Assembly: GCA_964407525.1 (NCBI GenBank)
Contig: CAYOWC010000268.1
Coordinates: 1-6,878 of the forward strand
DNA: 6,878 nucleotides
Reading direction: 5' to 3'
Source of the DNA: DUZB01 sp964407525
GTDB lineage: Bacteria; Desulfobacterota; DSM-4660; Desulfatiglandales; Desulfatiglandaceae
In this document: positions 1 through 5,810 of the stretch, piece after piece
Layout: each line of letters starts with the position of its first letter
Numbering within the stretch: the first letter of the stretch is position 1
The notes under the pieces: model-generated
The model's input: only the letters and a program-made list of their open reading frames with translations
What the model was told of the DNA's origin: nothing
Database searches by the model: none
Position numbers and translations under genes: made by a program

Positions 1-69
1 CCAGAAAACATACCCCATTTCCGGGAAAAGTGTAAACTTATGGATGAAGGATGCCGAATATTGCAAAAG

Positions 70-113
70 AAAAATGTTGTGTCAAGAAATATTTTCCAAC
101 ACAACATTTTTTT
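70..113 (+). terminator. Putative rho-independent terminator hairpin
   Basis: Bases 70-82 (AAAAATGTTGTGT) and 99-111 (ACACAACATTTTT) are perfect reverse complements, giving a 13-bp stem around a 16-base loop in which GAAA and TTTC can pair further. The right arm runs into seven T residues (107-113). That is the layout of an intrinsic terminator for a plus-strand gene ending left of the window. The A-rich left arm would allow some function on the other strand too. The stem is AT-rich, so it may be weak, and an operator or a small mobile-element end cannot be excluded. Confidence 0.5.
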
Positions 114-133
114 CAGATTCGTACAAGGCACAA

Positions 134-355
134 CAGTTCAGGCATGAATCTTCACGAGTAGAAAAAGCTGAGAACACACGCTTTAGAAGAACCTTCTCCC
201 CCAAAGATCATACGGGAAAATTGGAATTATCGCAGGCTGCGTTTGCAGGCCTGCTGGGTGTAAGCCGCCATCACCGGGAACAAAATTATTGTAGAATCCC
301 GAGCCCCTCCGTGTGCGCCTGCCTGCCCCACCTGCAAGGATTTTTAATTGACCTC
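134..355 (+). pseudogene. Degraded Xre-type helix-turn-helix regulator remnant
   Basis: One open frame crosses this stretch. Its central part reads TFSPKD, then KLELSQAAFAGLLGVSR (about 215-268). The LSQ..FA.LLGVS pattern is typical of the DNA-recognition helices of Xre/HigA/NadS-type regulators, and the preceding FSPKD resembles the lead-in segment of NadS-like antitoxins. The usual next part, a tryptophan-glutamate-glutamine turn followed by R..P..PARALL, is only faintly echoed (REQN..RIPS). The spacing between FSPKD and LSQ is also shorter than usual, as if codons were lost. The frame's only upstream ATG (44) would translate through the 70-111 hairpin, so there is no credible start. Seen: the HTH motif. 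Inferred: a decayed antitoxin or regulator. A chance resemblance remains possible. Confidence 0.4.
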
Positions 356-388
356 CTAAGCTTGCTGTATTACTATACAGACAGTAAG
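348..388 (+). promoter_or_regulatory. Promoter and palindromic operator of the mazEF-like operon
   Basis: TTGACC (348-353) and TACTAT (371-376) are separated by 17 bases and match the sigma-70 -35 and -10 elements at 5/6 and 4/6 positions. The -10 region sits in a perfect inverted repeat, CTGTAT-TACT-ATACAG (365-380). An alternative wider pairing exists between CTTGCTG (361-367) and CAGTAAG (382-388). Ribbon-helix-helix antitoxins normally bind such repeats and repress their own operon, so this is the expected autoregulatory site. The promoter lies about 40 bases before the antitoxin ATG and is followed by a strong Shine-Dalgarno GAGGAGG (404-410). Confidence 0.5.
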
Positions 389-415
389 TAGCGCAAATGA
401 AGAGAGGAGGCACGT

Positions 416-658
416 ATGGCACAAATCAGGGTAAATTTAACCCTTGAGCGCGAAACATGGGAAAGGTTCGGCGAATTGGTTCCGAATCGCCAGAAAAGCA
501 TATTTATCAATGAGTTACTAAAAAAAGAAGTCATGAAAAACATACGGAAAAATGAGGAAAAGGCATTGAGTCTGGCATTTGCGGAGGCTGCAAGGGAGAA
601 AGAACGTCAGACCACAATTAGAGCATGGGAATCCCTGGATGTAGAGGGGTGGGATTAA
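416..658 (+). CDS. MazE-like ribbon-helix-helix antitoxin
   Basis: An 80-residue protein. The N-terminus (IRVNLTLERETWERF, residues 4-18) has the alternating hydrophobic beta strand followed by a helix found in ribbon-helix-helix DNA-binding proteins. Residues 25-40 (RQKSIFINELLKKEVM) form the second helix. The charged middle ends in RAWESLDVEGWD (69-80), which resembles the flexible toxin-binding tails of MazE-type RHH antitoxins. The ATG at 416 is chosen because GAGGAGG lies five bases upstream. The TAA ends exactly one base before the toxin ATG, so the two genes are co-translated. The expected role is to bind and neutralise the MazF-like toxin and to repress the operon through the palindrome at 365-380. 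The class is inferred from pattern and context. Confidence 0.85.
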   Translation: MAQIRVNLTLERETWERFGELVPNRQKSIFINELLKKEVMKNIRKNEEKALSLAFAEAAREKERQTTIRAWESLDVEGWD

Positions 659-994
659 ATGGATCAGGGAGATATATTCCTTATCAATTTAGACCCGATC
701 CTGCATACCGAAATCGGCAAAACCAGACCAGGCCTAATCATTTCAATAAATGCCATGAATCAGAACTCTCCCAGGTTAATTATTGCCCCCATAACCTCAA
801 CAACCCGCAAAGTATACCCATTTGAGCTATTCATCCCCCGTCATACAACCGGGCTGGACAAGGACTCTAAGATAATGGTGGATCAATTAAGAAGCCTGGA
901 CAAAAAACGATTGGTGAAAAAAATCGGCACCCTTGACAAAAAAACCCTATCAAAAGCCTGTGCTATAGCACAAAGGCTTCTTTCCGCCGACTGA
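659..994 (+). CDS. MazF/PemK-family endoribonuclease toxin
   Basis: A 111-residue protein, the usual length for MazF/PemK toxins. It begins with the family's QGDIFLINLDP (3-13; consensus RGD/MGD..W.D.DP), then EIGKTRPGLIIS (18-29), the conserved loop with the arginine-proline pair. This is followed by LIIAPITSTT (40-49), which carries the serine/threonine active-site strand, YPFEL (53-57), and DQLRSLDKKRLVKKIG (74-89), the dimer and helix segment. Known members cleave single-stranded mRNA at short sequence motifs and stop translation. The arginine and threonine residues usually linked to catalysis are present, so it is probably active. The ATG abuts the antitoxin stop with no gap, and AGGGGTGGG inside the antitoxin 3' end serves as its ribosome-binding site. 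Cleavage specificity cannot be read from the sequence. Confidence 0.92.
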   Translation: MDQGDIFLINLDPILHTEIGKTRPGLIISINAMNQNSPRLIIAPITSTTRKVYPFELFIPRHTTGLDKDSKIMVDQLRSLDKKRLVKKIGTLDKKTLSKACAIAQRLLSAD

Positions 995-1019
995 ACTCCG
1001 ACCCTTTCCGACAGATAAT

Positions 1020-1301
1020 TCACCAGGATCGCGGCAACAAGAGTGCATTTGGATACGCGGGGACTTCATCCGTAAGTCCATCTGGTTCATTTGGGCAATC
1101 TTGCGGTCCGCGTTCCTTAATGAGGTTTTTATGCAGCGCGGCCTTTACCCCGGTATGCTTCTTAAAAGAACGGCCTTTTTCTAATAACAAAGCGGTCAGG
1201 GAATAGAAACAGGCATAATAGAGATTCCTAACGGCTGTTGTAAGTCTCCCGGATCTGTATTCGCTGCGGCCGGCCGCCAGAGATTCATGTGCCTTTTCCA
1301 T
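1020..1301 (-). pseudogene. HEPN-domain protein, truncated at both ends
   Basis: A 93-codon frame. Residues 1-62 look like a HEPN domain of the HI0074 type: MEKAHESLAAGRSEY, then TAVRNLYYACFYSLTALLLE (22-41), then KKHTGVKAALHKNLIKE (47-63). After about residue 63 the pattern expected of the family (a tyrosine-leucine-phenylalanine stretch ending in a GDY-like motif) is not recognisable. The frame closes early at TGA 1020-1022, so the C-terminal helices seem frameshifted or lost. In the same frame, GYW just before the ATG resembles normal HEPN N-terminal sequence, suggesting the true start has been deleted. HEPN proteins paired with MNT nucleotidyltransferases are ribonuclease-type toxins; this copy is probably dead. 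It converges on the MazF-like toxin gene, 25 bases away. Confidence 0.65.
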
Positions 1302-1309
1302 CCAATAGC

Positions 1310-1471
1310 CTACAAGGATGGATTTGTGGTCAACAGGAGCAAATCAATATCCGATTCCCGGTCGCTGTCGCCCCGCGCCTTTGAACCGAAGAGACTAACC
1401 TCCTTCACCGGGAACCGTTCCTTGAGAATTCGCGTCGCTTCTTCAATGGCCGCTTTTTCGTTTTTTTCAAT
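1310..1471 (-). pseudogene. MNT nucleotidyltransferase antitoxin, 5' half only
   Basis: A 53-codon frame with no ATG, so it is missed by simple ORF calling. It reads KNEKAAIEEATRILKERF, then VSLFGSKARGDS (25-36) and ESDIDLLLL (39-47). GS(K)ARGDS...SDIDL is the nucleotidyltransferase signature of minimal MNT proteins, including the two metal-binding aspartates. These proteins neutralise HEPN toxins by adding nucleotides to them. The frame stops at TAG 1310-1312 shortly after the catalytic core, so roughly the second half is missing, and the HEPN body begins within a dozen bases. The position where a start is expected is ATT (1469-1471), with GAGG seven bases upstream, which suggests a mutated ATG. 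Family assignment is secure from the motif; loss of function is inferred. Confidence 0.7.
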
Positions 1472-1512
1472 TTCAAATCCTCAACAGTTCTTAATCAAAT
1501 CACATTCTCTTT

Positions 1513-1590
1513 CTAATGAACATGGATACAATAAAGGGGATGTGGGCTAATCCCGTTTATCCTGTTCATCCATGTTAGCATTCTTTTCAT
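1513..1590 (-). pseudogene. Start of an unidentified gene overrun by a palindromic repeat
   Basis: The ATG at 1588-1590 is preceded by AAAAAAGGAG with eight bases of spacing, a very good ribosome-binding site, and lies 16 bases after the stop of the frame upstream of it. Only the first few codons (MKRML) precede the palindrome at 1519-1576. From there on the 25-codon frame is simply the translation of the repeat, ending in TAG at 1513-1515. The simplest reading is that a second gene of a two-gene unit started here and was replaced or interrupted by the repeat. The original product cannot be identified. A real 25-residue peptide is possible but not supported. Confidence 0.35.
1519..1576. repeat. 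58-base imperfect palindrome (REP/MITE-like)
   Basis: AACATGGAT (1519-1527) is the perfect reverse complement of ATCCATGTT (1568-1576). Inside it, ATAAAGGGGAT (1531-1541) pairs with ATCCCGTTTAT (1550-1560) at ten of eleven positions around an 8-base loop. The asymmetry between the two stems is 3 bases on the left and 7 on the right. The structure could fold into a long cruciform or RNA hairpin on either strand. It lies between two decayed genes and continues the reading frame of a truncated one. It may be a dispersed palindromic repeat or a small non-autonomous element. There is no second copy in this window, so its dispersed nature is not shown here. Confidence 0.6.
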
Positions 1591-1606
1591 GAGTGTGTCT
1601 CCTTTT

Positions 1607-1921
1607 TTACTCCATATTCCAGACAAGCCTATGCTGGAGCCTCGCGCAGTCTTCCCCATTCCGGTAATAGATCGGTCCGTTAGAGCCATGCCACACTGTA
1701 ATTCTGTAATACCCTCTCTTTGGCCTTTCCAATACCGCTTTATTTGTATTGAGCAAGGCTTGTTTTGCAGCGTCGTTTCCATCAACAAGATTTTTGAAGT
1801 AATCGATGAGTATTTTTTTTGGCTGTCTTCAAGCAGTCCACTTAGAGTTCGTGAGGTTCTTTGCTGGTAAGATCGAAAACCGGGAAGGGGTAACTGCATA
1901 ATTTTTAGGTTTTTTGGTGTA
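1607..1921 (-). pseudogene. Unrecognised gene with an in-frame stop and no start
   Basis: Reading the minus strand from 1921 to the TAA at 1607-1609 gives a protein-like sequence interrupted once, by TGA at 1829-1831. The upstream part contains KNYAVTPSRFSILPAKNLTN then SKWTA. The downstream part contains PKKILIDYFKNLVDGNDAAK, then KAVLERPKRGYYRITVWHG and ending RLVWNME. The composition is balanced and looks more like a protein than the competing 1513-1953 frame, which switches into this sequence only across the A-run at 1813-1820. No ATG, GTG or TTG with a ribosome-binding site precedes the stop. The TGA could come from one CGA-to-TGA change or from two compensating indels. I do not recognise the family. 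Confidence 0.4.
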
Positions 1922-2070
1922 TTAAGAGCAAACCCCCACCCTGAAGTCTCCACGACATGGAGGGTAAAGACTTACCCCATCATCACCATCGCGAATCGGC
2001 CGTTACGAAAATGGAGCTCTTCGGCAATTCACATTGACGACGTAACCCCGACGTTCCTTAAGTTTCGTTG
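1922..2070. other. Intergenic spacer without a recognised gene
   Basis: This stretch lies between the peptidase gene (true end about 2071 if the frameshift is corrected) and the broken frame ending at 1921. A minus-strand frame running 2003-2221 is mostly an alternative reading of the peptidase 3' end. A small inverted repeat, CTCCA-CGACA-TGGAG (1948-1962), is the only structure seen. It lacks a T-tract, so I do not call it a terminator. No promoter is apparent. Confidence 0.35.
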
Positions 2071-2093
2071 TTATGGCTCGTTGGCCAGACCAT

Positions 2094-2777
2094 TTAGGGC
2101 CTTGCCATACCGAGGCCACTTTTCCGTTCTCGCCAATCAGGCAGAATACGGTCAAGGACGCGCCAGAACTCGCGGGTGTGATTGCGCTCGTGGAGATGGC
2201 TGAACTCATGGGCGATAACATAGTCGATCAGCCGCACCGGAAGTTGGAGTAGCCGCCAGTTGAAATGAAGCACACCGTTTCTTCCGCATGAACCCCATCG
2301 AAATCCGAGATCCCCAATGGAAATCCCGGAAGGCGCCCCGCCGGATCTGGGTTCCCAGTATTTTAACCGGTTCGTCAGCCACTGGCCTCCTTTGTCCTGA
2401 TACCATTTCTGAAAATGCCGCGGCGCCTGATCCTGGTTTATTTTTCGCAGACAGGACCATTCCCCGTCAAACCATAACGGCTCATCCTGCATTTCTACGA
2501 TTTTCAGCCGATAATTGTTTCCGAGATAAGCGATCCTTTCTCCGCCTACGATTTCCAACGGTTCGGTTGGTCCCTGGTGGTTTTCTTTCAGGAGCAGCTT
2601 CTGATGAACCCATAGGAGCTTTTTGTCGATCCACTGCCGAAGTTCATTTTCGCCGGCCGTCGCGGGTGAATGAACCACCAGCTCACCCCCACGGTCAACG
2701 GTCAAACCCAGTTTTTTCCGGCGTGAACTCCTGCGGATTTCAAACTTGAGATTTCCTGCTGTCACCGTTTCTTTCAT
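2094..2777 (-). CDS. YgjP/DUF45-type zinc metallopeptidase
   Basis: A 227-residue protein close to the family's usual length. The N-terminal half carries IRRSSRRKKLGLTV (14-27), the family's 'R.S.R.k...l.V' beginning. It then has FRWGSC (159-164), the conserved RWGSC strand, and IAHEFSHLHERNHTREFW (188-205). H190, E191, H194 and H200 form the HExxH zinc site with a third histidine, as in YgjP/WLM-like peptidases. The gene starts by an ATGA overlap with the hsdR stop, so it is the last gene of the restriction operon, where such peptidases are commonly found; their role there is not established. The last seven residues (GLGMARP) do not look native. Restoring one A in the run at 2120-2123 gives KKWPRYGKALNGLANEP and a stop at 2071-2073, a better family-like end. 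Catalytic residues are unaffected. Confidence 0.85.
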   Translation of the reverse strand: MKETVTAGNLKFEIRRSSRRKKLGLTVDRGGELVVHSPATAGENELRQWIDKKLLWVHQKLLLKENHQGPTEPLEIVGGERIAYLGNNYRLKIVEMQDEPLWFDGEWSCLRKINQDQAPRHFQKWYQDKGGQWLTNRLKYWEPRSGGAPSGISIGDLGFRWGSCGRNGVLHFNWRLLQLPVRLIDYVIAHEFSHLHERNHTREFWRVLDRILPDWRERKSGLGMARP

Positions 2778-4327
2778 TTTTCCACCAAAGCTGAATGGTT
2801 TTCCCTGGCCAGCGCAACCAACTGTTGCGCCACATCACGCTCTTTTCCGGGAGGGCACACTCCGGACGCATCCAGATCGCGCACAAGCCGTTTTGTAAGC
2901 AACTCTCTCATGTCCCGATTCTTCCAGAAACCCACCATGGCAATTTCCTGCCGAATCCGTTCTACCATATCAAGCGTTGCCTTGATGGCCTCCTGACGTT
3001 TGGCATCATCCATCTTGCCGGCCATTGAACAGGCCTCGATAACCAGTCGAACAAAGGGGACTTGAACACGGGGGTCAAGGCCGGGAAAATCATTTTGGTC
3101 ACCCCGGTGCAACGTGTTGATGAACCTCCTCAGTTCACGCTCCAAGGCATCCCAGTCATCTTTGAAGCGTTTCAGGATTTCTTCCAGTTTTTCACTCATT
3201 TTCCTCGCAAACGCAGGGTTTTGATTCCCGAATCCCACAATATGGTATCTGGCGGCGTGCTGCATCTCCGATGCCCGCGCCCGGCTGCCGGACAATTTTT
3301 TCAGCACTTCTTCAAATTCGGCGGCTGTTATGGCCGTTGGTGGAATCTTGGGATCGACGCCACGCGCAGACACATGGGCGTCAATGAGCGCTTTCACCTT
3401 CTCGGCCACCCCAAGAAGGTTGAGCGCCGGGTCGCGATATAGATTCGCCGCGACCTTATTGATGAAGCCTAGGAGTTTGGCATTTCGAAATACATCCGGG
3501 GGAACTTCCGGGCGATGCTCCAGAATATCCAACGTTTCGTAAAACATTCTCAACTTGTTGATAAACTCGGCCCGCGCTTTCAAGTCTTCAAGCAGCGCGA
3601 CGCACCCATCCACCTGAGCAAACAGGTCTGTTATGCCGCGATCCGTGAATACTGCGACGGCCCGATTGCAGCGATCTATCAGTTTCGGCAGTTCAACGCT
3701 GATATCGATCAGGTTTCCTTCCACGTCCGTACCGTCATACTCTTTTAAGGCTTGATCCAGGTGGCGGGCGATTCCAATGTAATCCACCACAAGACCGCAC
3801 TTTTTGGAGCCGCATATTCGGTTCACGCGGGCAATGGCCTGCAAAAGGTCGTGCCCGTCAATTTTCCGATCCAGGTAGATCACCTGCTCCACCGGCGCAT
3901 CGAAACCCGTCAGCAGCATATTATTGAGCACCATCAGGGCCAGAGGATCAGTCTTGTCCGTGGCAGTTGCCGCCAACCTGCGTTTGAATCGTTGGGTACA
4001 CGCCTTTTGTTTTTTTTTGTTGGACCAATCCCACCAGGATTCGGGATCATTGTGATCGCCGGAAATCACCACGGCTGCTTCAAGGGCACGGATCAGTGGA
4101 AGATTTCCATGAGCACGGAGGAGAAATTGCTCTTGGGGCCCAAGCTTTGCGATCTCCTCCTCCGGCAGTAAAAGCTTCTTCGCGGAAACGGCTTCCAGGT
4201 CAGCCACCAGTTCATCCCGTGCCGCCAGCAGCTTTTCCTGATAGGTGACGGCCGCCCGCCTGCTGGTGGCAACCACCTGGGCTTTCAACCCTTCCGGCAA
4301 GACCACGTCAGCATAGTGACGCATCAA
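2774..4327 (-). CDS. hsdR: HsdR C-terminal part: second helicase domain and C-terminal region
   Basis: 517 codons from a TTG-ATG start to TGA. It begins at what is normally the middle of HsdR. RHYADVVLPEGLKAQVVATS (3-22) leads into helicase motif IV, LLTGFDAP (138-145) is motif V and QAIARVNR (163-170) is motif VI with its arginine fingers. The rest is the helical C-terminal region that contacts the methyltransferase core. Together these are the second RecA-like domain of the DNA translocase. It overlaps the preceding frame by 20 bases. In intact homologues KARD-M-RHY is continuous, so a one-base insertion at 4326-4327 explains the split. AAGGGA just upstream could act as a weak ribosome-binding site for separate translation, but a stand-alone half-motor is not known to work. 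The 3' end overlaps the peptidase gene by four bases. Confidence 0.85.
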   Translation of the reverse strand: MMRHYADVVLPEGLKAQVVATSRRAAVTYQEKLLAARDELVADLEAVSAKKLLLPEEEIAKLGPQEQFLLRAHGNLPLIRALEAAVVISGDHNDPESWWDWSNKKKQKACTQRFKRRLAATATDKTDPLALMVLNNMLLTGFDAPVEQVIYLDRKIDGHDLLQAIARVNRICGSKKCGLVVDYIGIARHLDQALKEYDGTDVEGNLIDISVELPKLIDRCNRAVAVFTDRGITDLFAQVDGCVALLEDLKARAEFINKLRMFYETLDILEHRPEVPPDVFRNAKLLGFINKVAANLYRDPALNLLGVAEKVKALIDAHVSARGVDPKIPPTAITAAEFEEVLKKLSGSRARASEMQHAARYHIVGFGNQNPAFARKMSEKLEEILKRFKDDWDALERELRRFINTLHRGDQNDFPGLDPRVQVPFVRLVIEACSMAGKMDDAKRQEAIKATLDMVERIRQEIAMVGFWKNRDMRELLTKRLVRDLDASGVCPPGKERDVAQQLVALARENHSALVEK

Positions 4328-5810
4328 TGTCCCTTGCTTTTTTCTCGATCATCAGGGGCGCTTCCAGGATATTCCCCTCCGTGCCGTATTTTCCCTTGAT
4401 GACGGCCAGTTCCTCTTCCGTATAGTCTTTGAACATGTCTTCAAAGAGTTGATCCAGGCTGGGCGCGTCTTTAACCAGGCCATCGGCGGTGCGACCCTCG
4501 TAGAGGATGGGCACCGTGGCCCCATCCAGTTCAGCATCCTGGAGCAGGTATTTGTCGATGAAATCTCCGAAGATCTCCCGTGTTTCGATCTTTTCCCGGC
4601 TCAGAATCGGTGTCCCCGTGAAACCGATAATGGCGGCATTGGGCAATGCTCTTCGCAGGTTGCGGTGCAGGGCCCGCGTGTGAGAACGGTGTGCCTCATC
4701 CACAAGTACCAGAATTTTTTCGGATTCGTTCAGAACCGGAAATTCTTCAAACCGGATGTTTTCTTGGAAGGTTACCTGCTTTTCAACCACCGGCTCGTGT
4801 TTACCTGGCTTTTTTTCCTTCCGGATGATAGTCATGGAGACCTTTTCATCGGCCGCCGTGCGGGAATTGACGTCCTGATATTTCTGCAGCATGGCAAAGA
4901 CAATGTCCGGACTTGTATCGGCCAGGATGCGTTGCGTAAGCGCTGTGGGCGTTACCTTTCCCCGTTTTTCTCTGTCGGTGGGGCGAACCGCTTCCCCGGA
5001 AAGTTCCGCTGTTTGCCTCAGCTGCTCTTCCAGGTCCGTGCGGTCGGTGACCGCAACGATTTTATAGCCCTTGAGCGGCTCCAGGGTCCGCATTTTCCGT
5101 ACCAAAAACACCATACTGAGGCTTTTTCCGGACCCCTGGGTATGCCAGATAATGCCCCCCCGTTCGTCACGCTTCGCACCCTGGGACCGGGTTCGGCCTT
5201 CCTGGAGTTTGACCACGGTCTTCTGGATGGCGCGGAACTGCTGATAACGGGAAACAATCTTCCGGGTCTTGCCGTCAACCTGCTGGAACACGGTGAAATT
5301 GCGAATCAGATCCAGCAGATGGGCGGGCCTGAGCATTCCCGCCGTCAGAATCTGGTGGCTTTGAAGTGTTACCCCCAAGTCACTGCGCAACGTTTCCGGA
5401 CGCTGTTCCGTTTTTCGGAAAAAAAGAGGTGTGCCCACGCGCTCAGACTGTTCCGAGCCGACCGTCAGGAGCTCCTGTGCGGCATCTTTGAATTTTTCGG
5501 CCGATGACATCAGGCCCAACTCTTCGGCAACCGCACTCATGGGAACGGGGCTGGTATCCACCCATTCCATATAGGCTTCCGGGGGCGCACCGACGGTGGC
5601 GGCCCTTGTCTCGAAAAAGTCACCGGCAATCAGGATTTGGTTGGTGTGAAACAGCTTCTCCACGCCCTCGTTGTCCACATAGAGCGTTGGAAAAATTTCC
5701 CGGCGCTGGTTGGAGTAACGGAGCAGTTGGTTGACGGCCTGATTCATGGGATTTTCAATGGCAGGGCTCTTGAATTCGGCCACCACCACCGGAATGCCGT
5801 TAACGAACAA
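4308..5810 (-). CDS. hsdR: HsdR middle part: nuclease site and first helicase domain
   Basis: 500 codons in the frame after the first shift. VVVAEFKSP (8-16) supplies the glutamate and lysine of the PD-(D/E)xK nuclease site. The matching aspartate (IIPDAV) is encoded in this frame just upstream of the nominal TTG start at 5810, so the frame really continues to about 5831. SRYQQFRAI (187-195) is the Q-like motif, WHTQGSGKS (222-230) Walker A, VTDRTDLEEQL (254-264) motif Ia, LVDEAHRSH (369-377) the DEAH Walker B, and IGFTGTPI (395-402) motif III. These define the ATP-driven first RecA-like domain of a type I restriction subunit, which pulls DNA and then cuts it. The frame ends in a short non-native tail (DIDASLC) where it meets the next part. 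No ribosome-binding site marks the TTG, so this is a fragment of one gene rather than a separate gene. Confidence 0.88.
   Translation of the reverse strand: MFVNGIPVVVAEFKSPAIENPMNQAVNQLLRYSNQRREIFPTLYVDNEGVEKLFHTNQILIAGDFFETRAATVGAPPEAYMEWVDTSPVPMSAVAEELGLMSSAEKFKDAAQELLTVGSEQSERVGTPLFFRKTEQRPETLRSDLGVTLQSHQILTAGMLRPAHLLDLIRNFTVFQQVDGKTRKIVSRYQQFRAIQKTVVKLQEGRTRSQGAKRDERGGIIWHTQGSGKSLSMVFLVRKMRTLEPLKGYKIVAVTDRTDLEEQLRQTAELSGEAVRPTDREKRGKVTPTALTQRILADTSPDIVFAMLQKYQDVNSRTAADEKVSMTIIRKEKKPGKHEPVVEKQVTFQENIRFEEFPVLNESEKILVLVDEAHRSHTRALHRNLRRALPNAAIIGFTGTPILSREKIETREIFGDFIDKYLLQDAELDGATVPILYEGRTADGLVKDAPSLDQLFEDMFKDYTEEELAVIKGKYGTEGNILEAPLMIEKKARDIDASLC

Noticed and set aside
1287..1550. Plus-strand 87-codon frame
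   Set aside because: It is antisense to the MNT nucleotidyltransferase remnant, whose signature motif is clear on the minus strand.
1513..1953. A continuous 146-codon minus-strand frame as a single gene
   Set aside because: It joins different layers: the frame with the better protein-like content (1607-1921) is a different one, and its last 20 or so codons are only the palindrome read through.
1948..1962. Hairpin CTCCA-CGACA-TGGAG as terminator of the restriction operon
   Set aside because: The stem is only five base pairs and is not followed by a T-tract on the minus strand.
2003..2221. A 72-codon minus-strand frame after the peptidase gene
   Set aside because: Most of it overlaps the peptidase's HExxH region in another frame, and the rest lacks a start or any known motif.
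2288..2749. Plus-strand 153-codon frame
   Set aside because: Fully antisense to the metallopeptidase gene with its diagnostic zinc motif; no family resemblance.
4449..5507. A 352-codon plus-strand open frame
   Set aside because: It lies wholly antisense to the hsdR helicase domain, whose conserved motifs fix the coding strand. It has no recognisable domain or ribosome-binding site and is a mirror effect of GC-rich codon usage.
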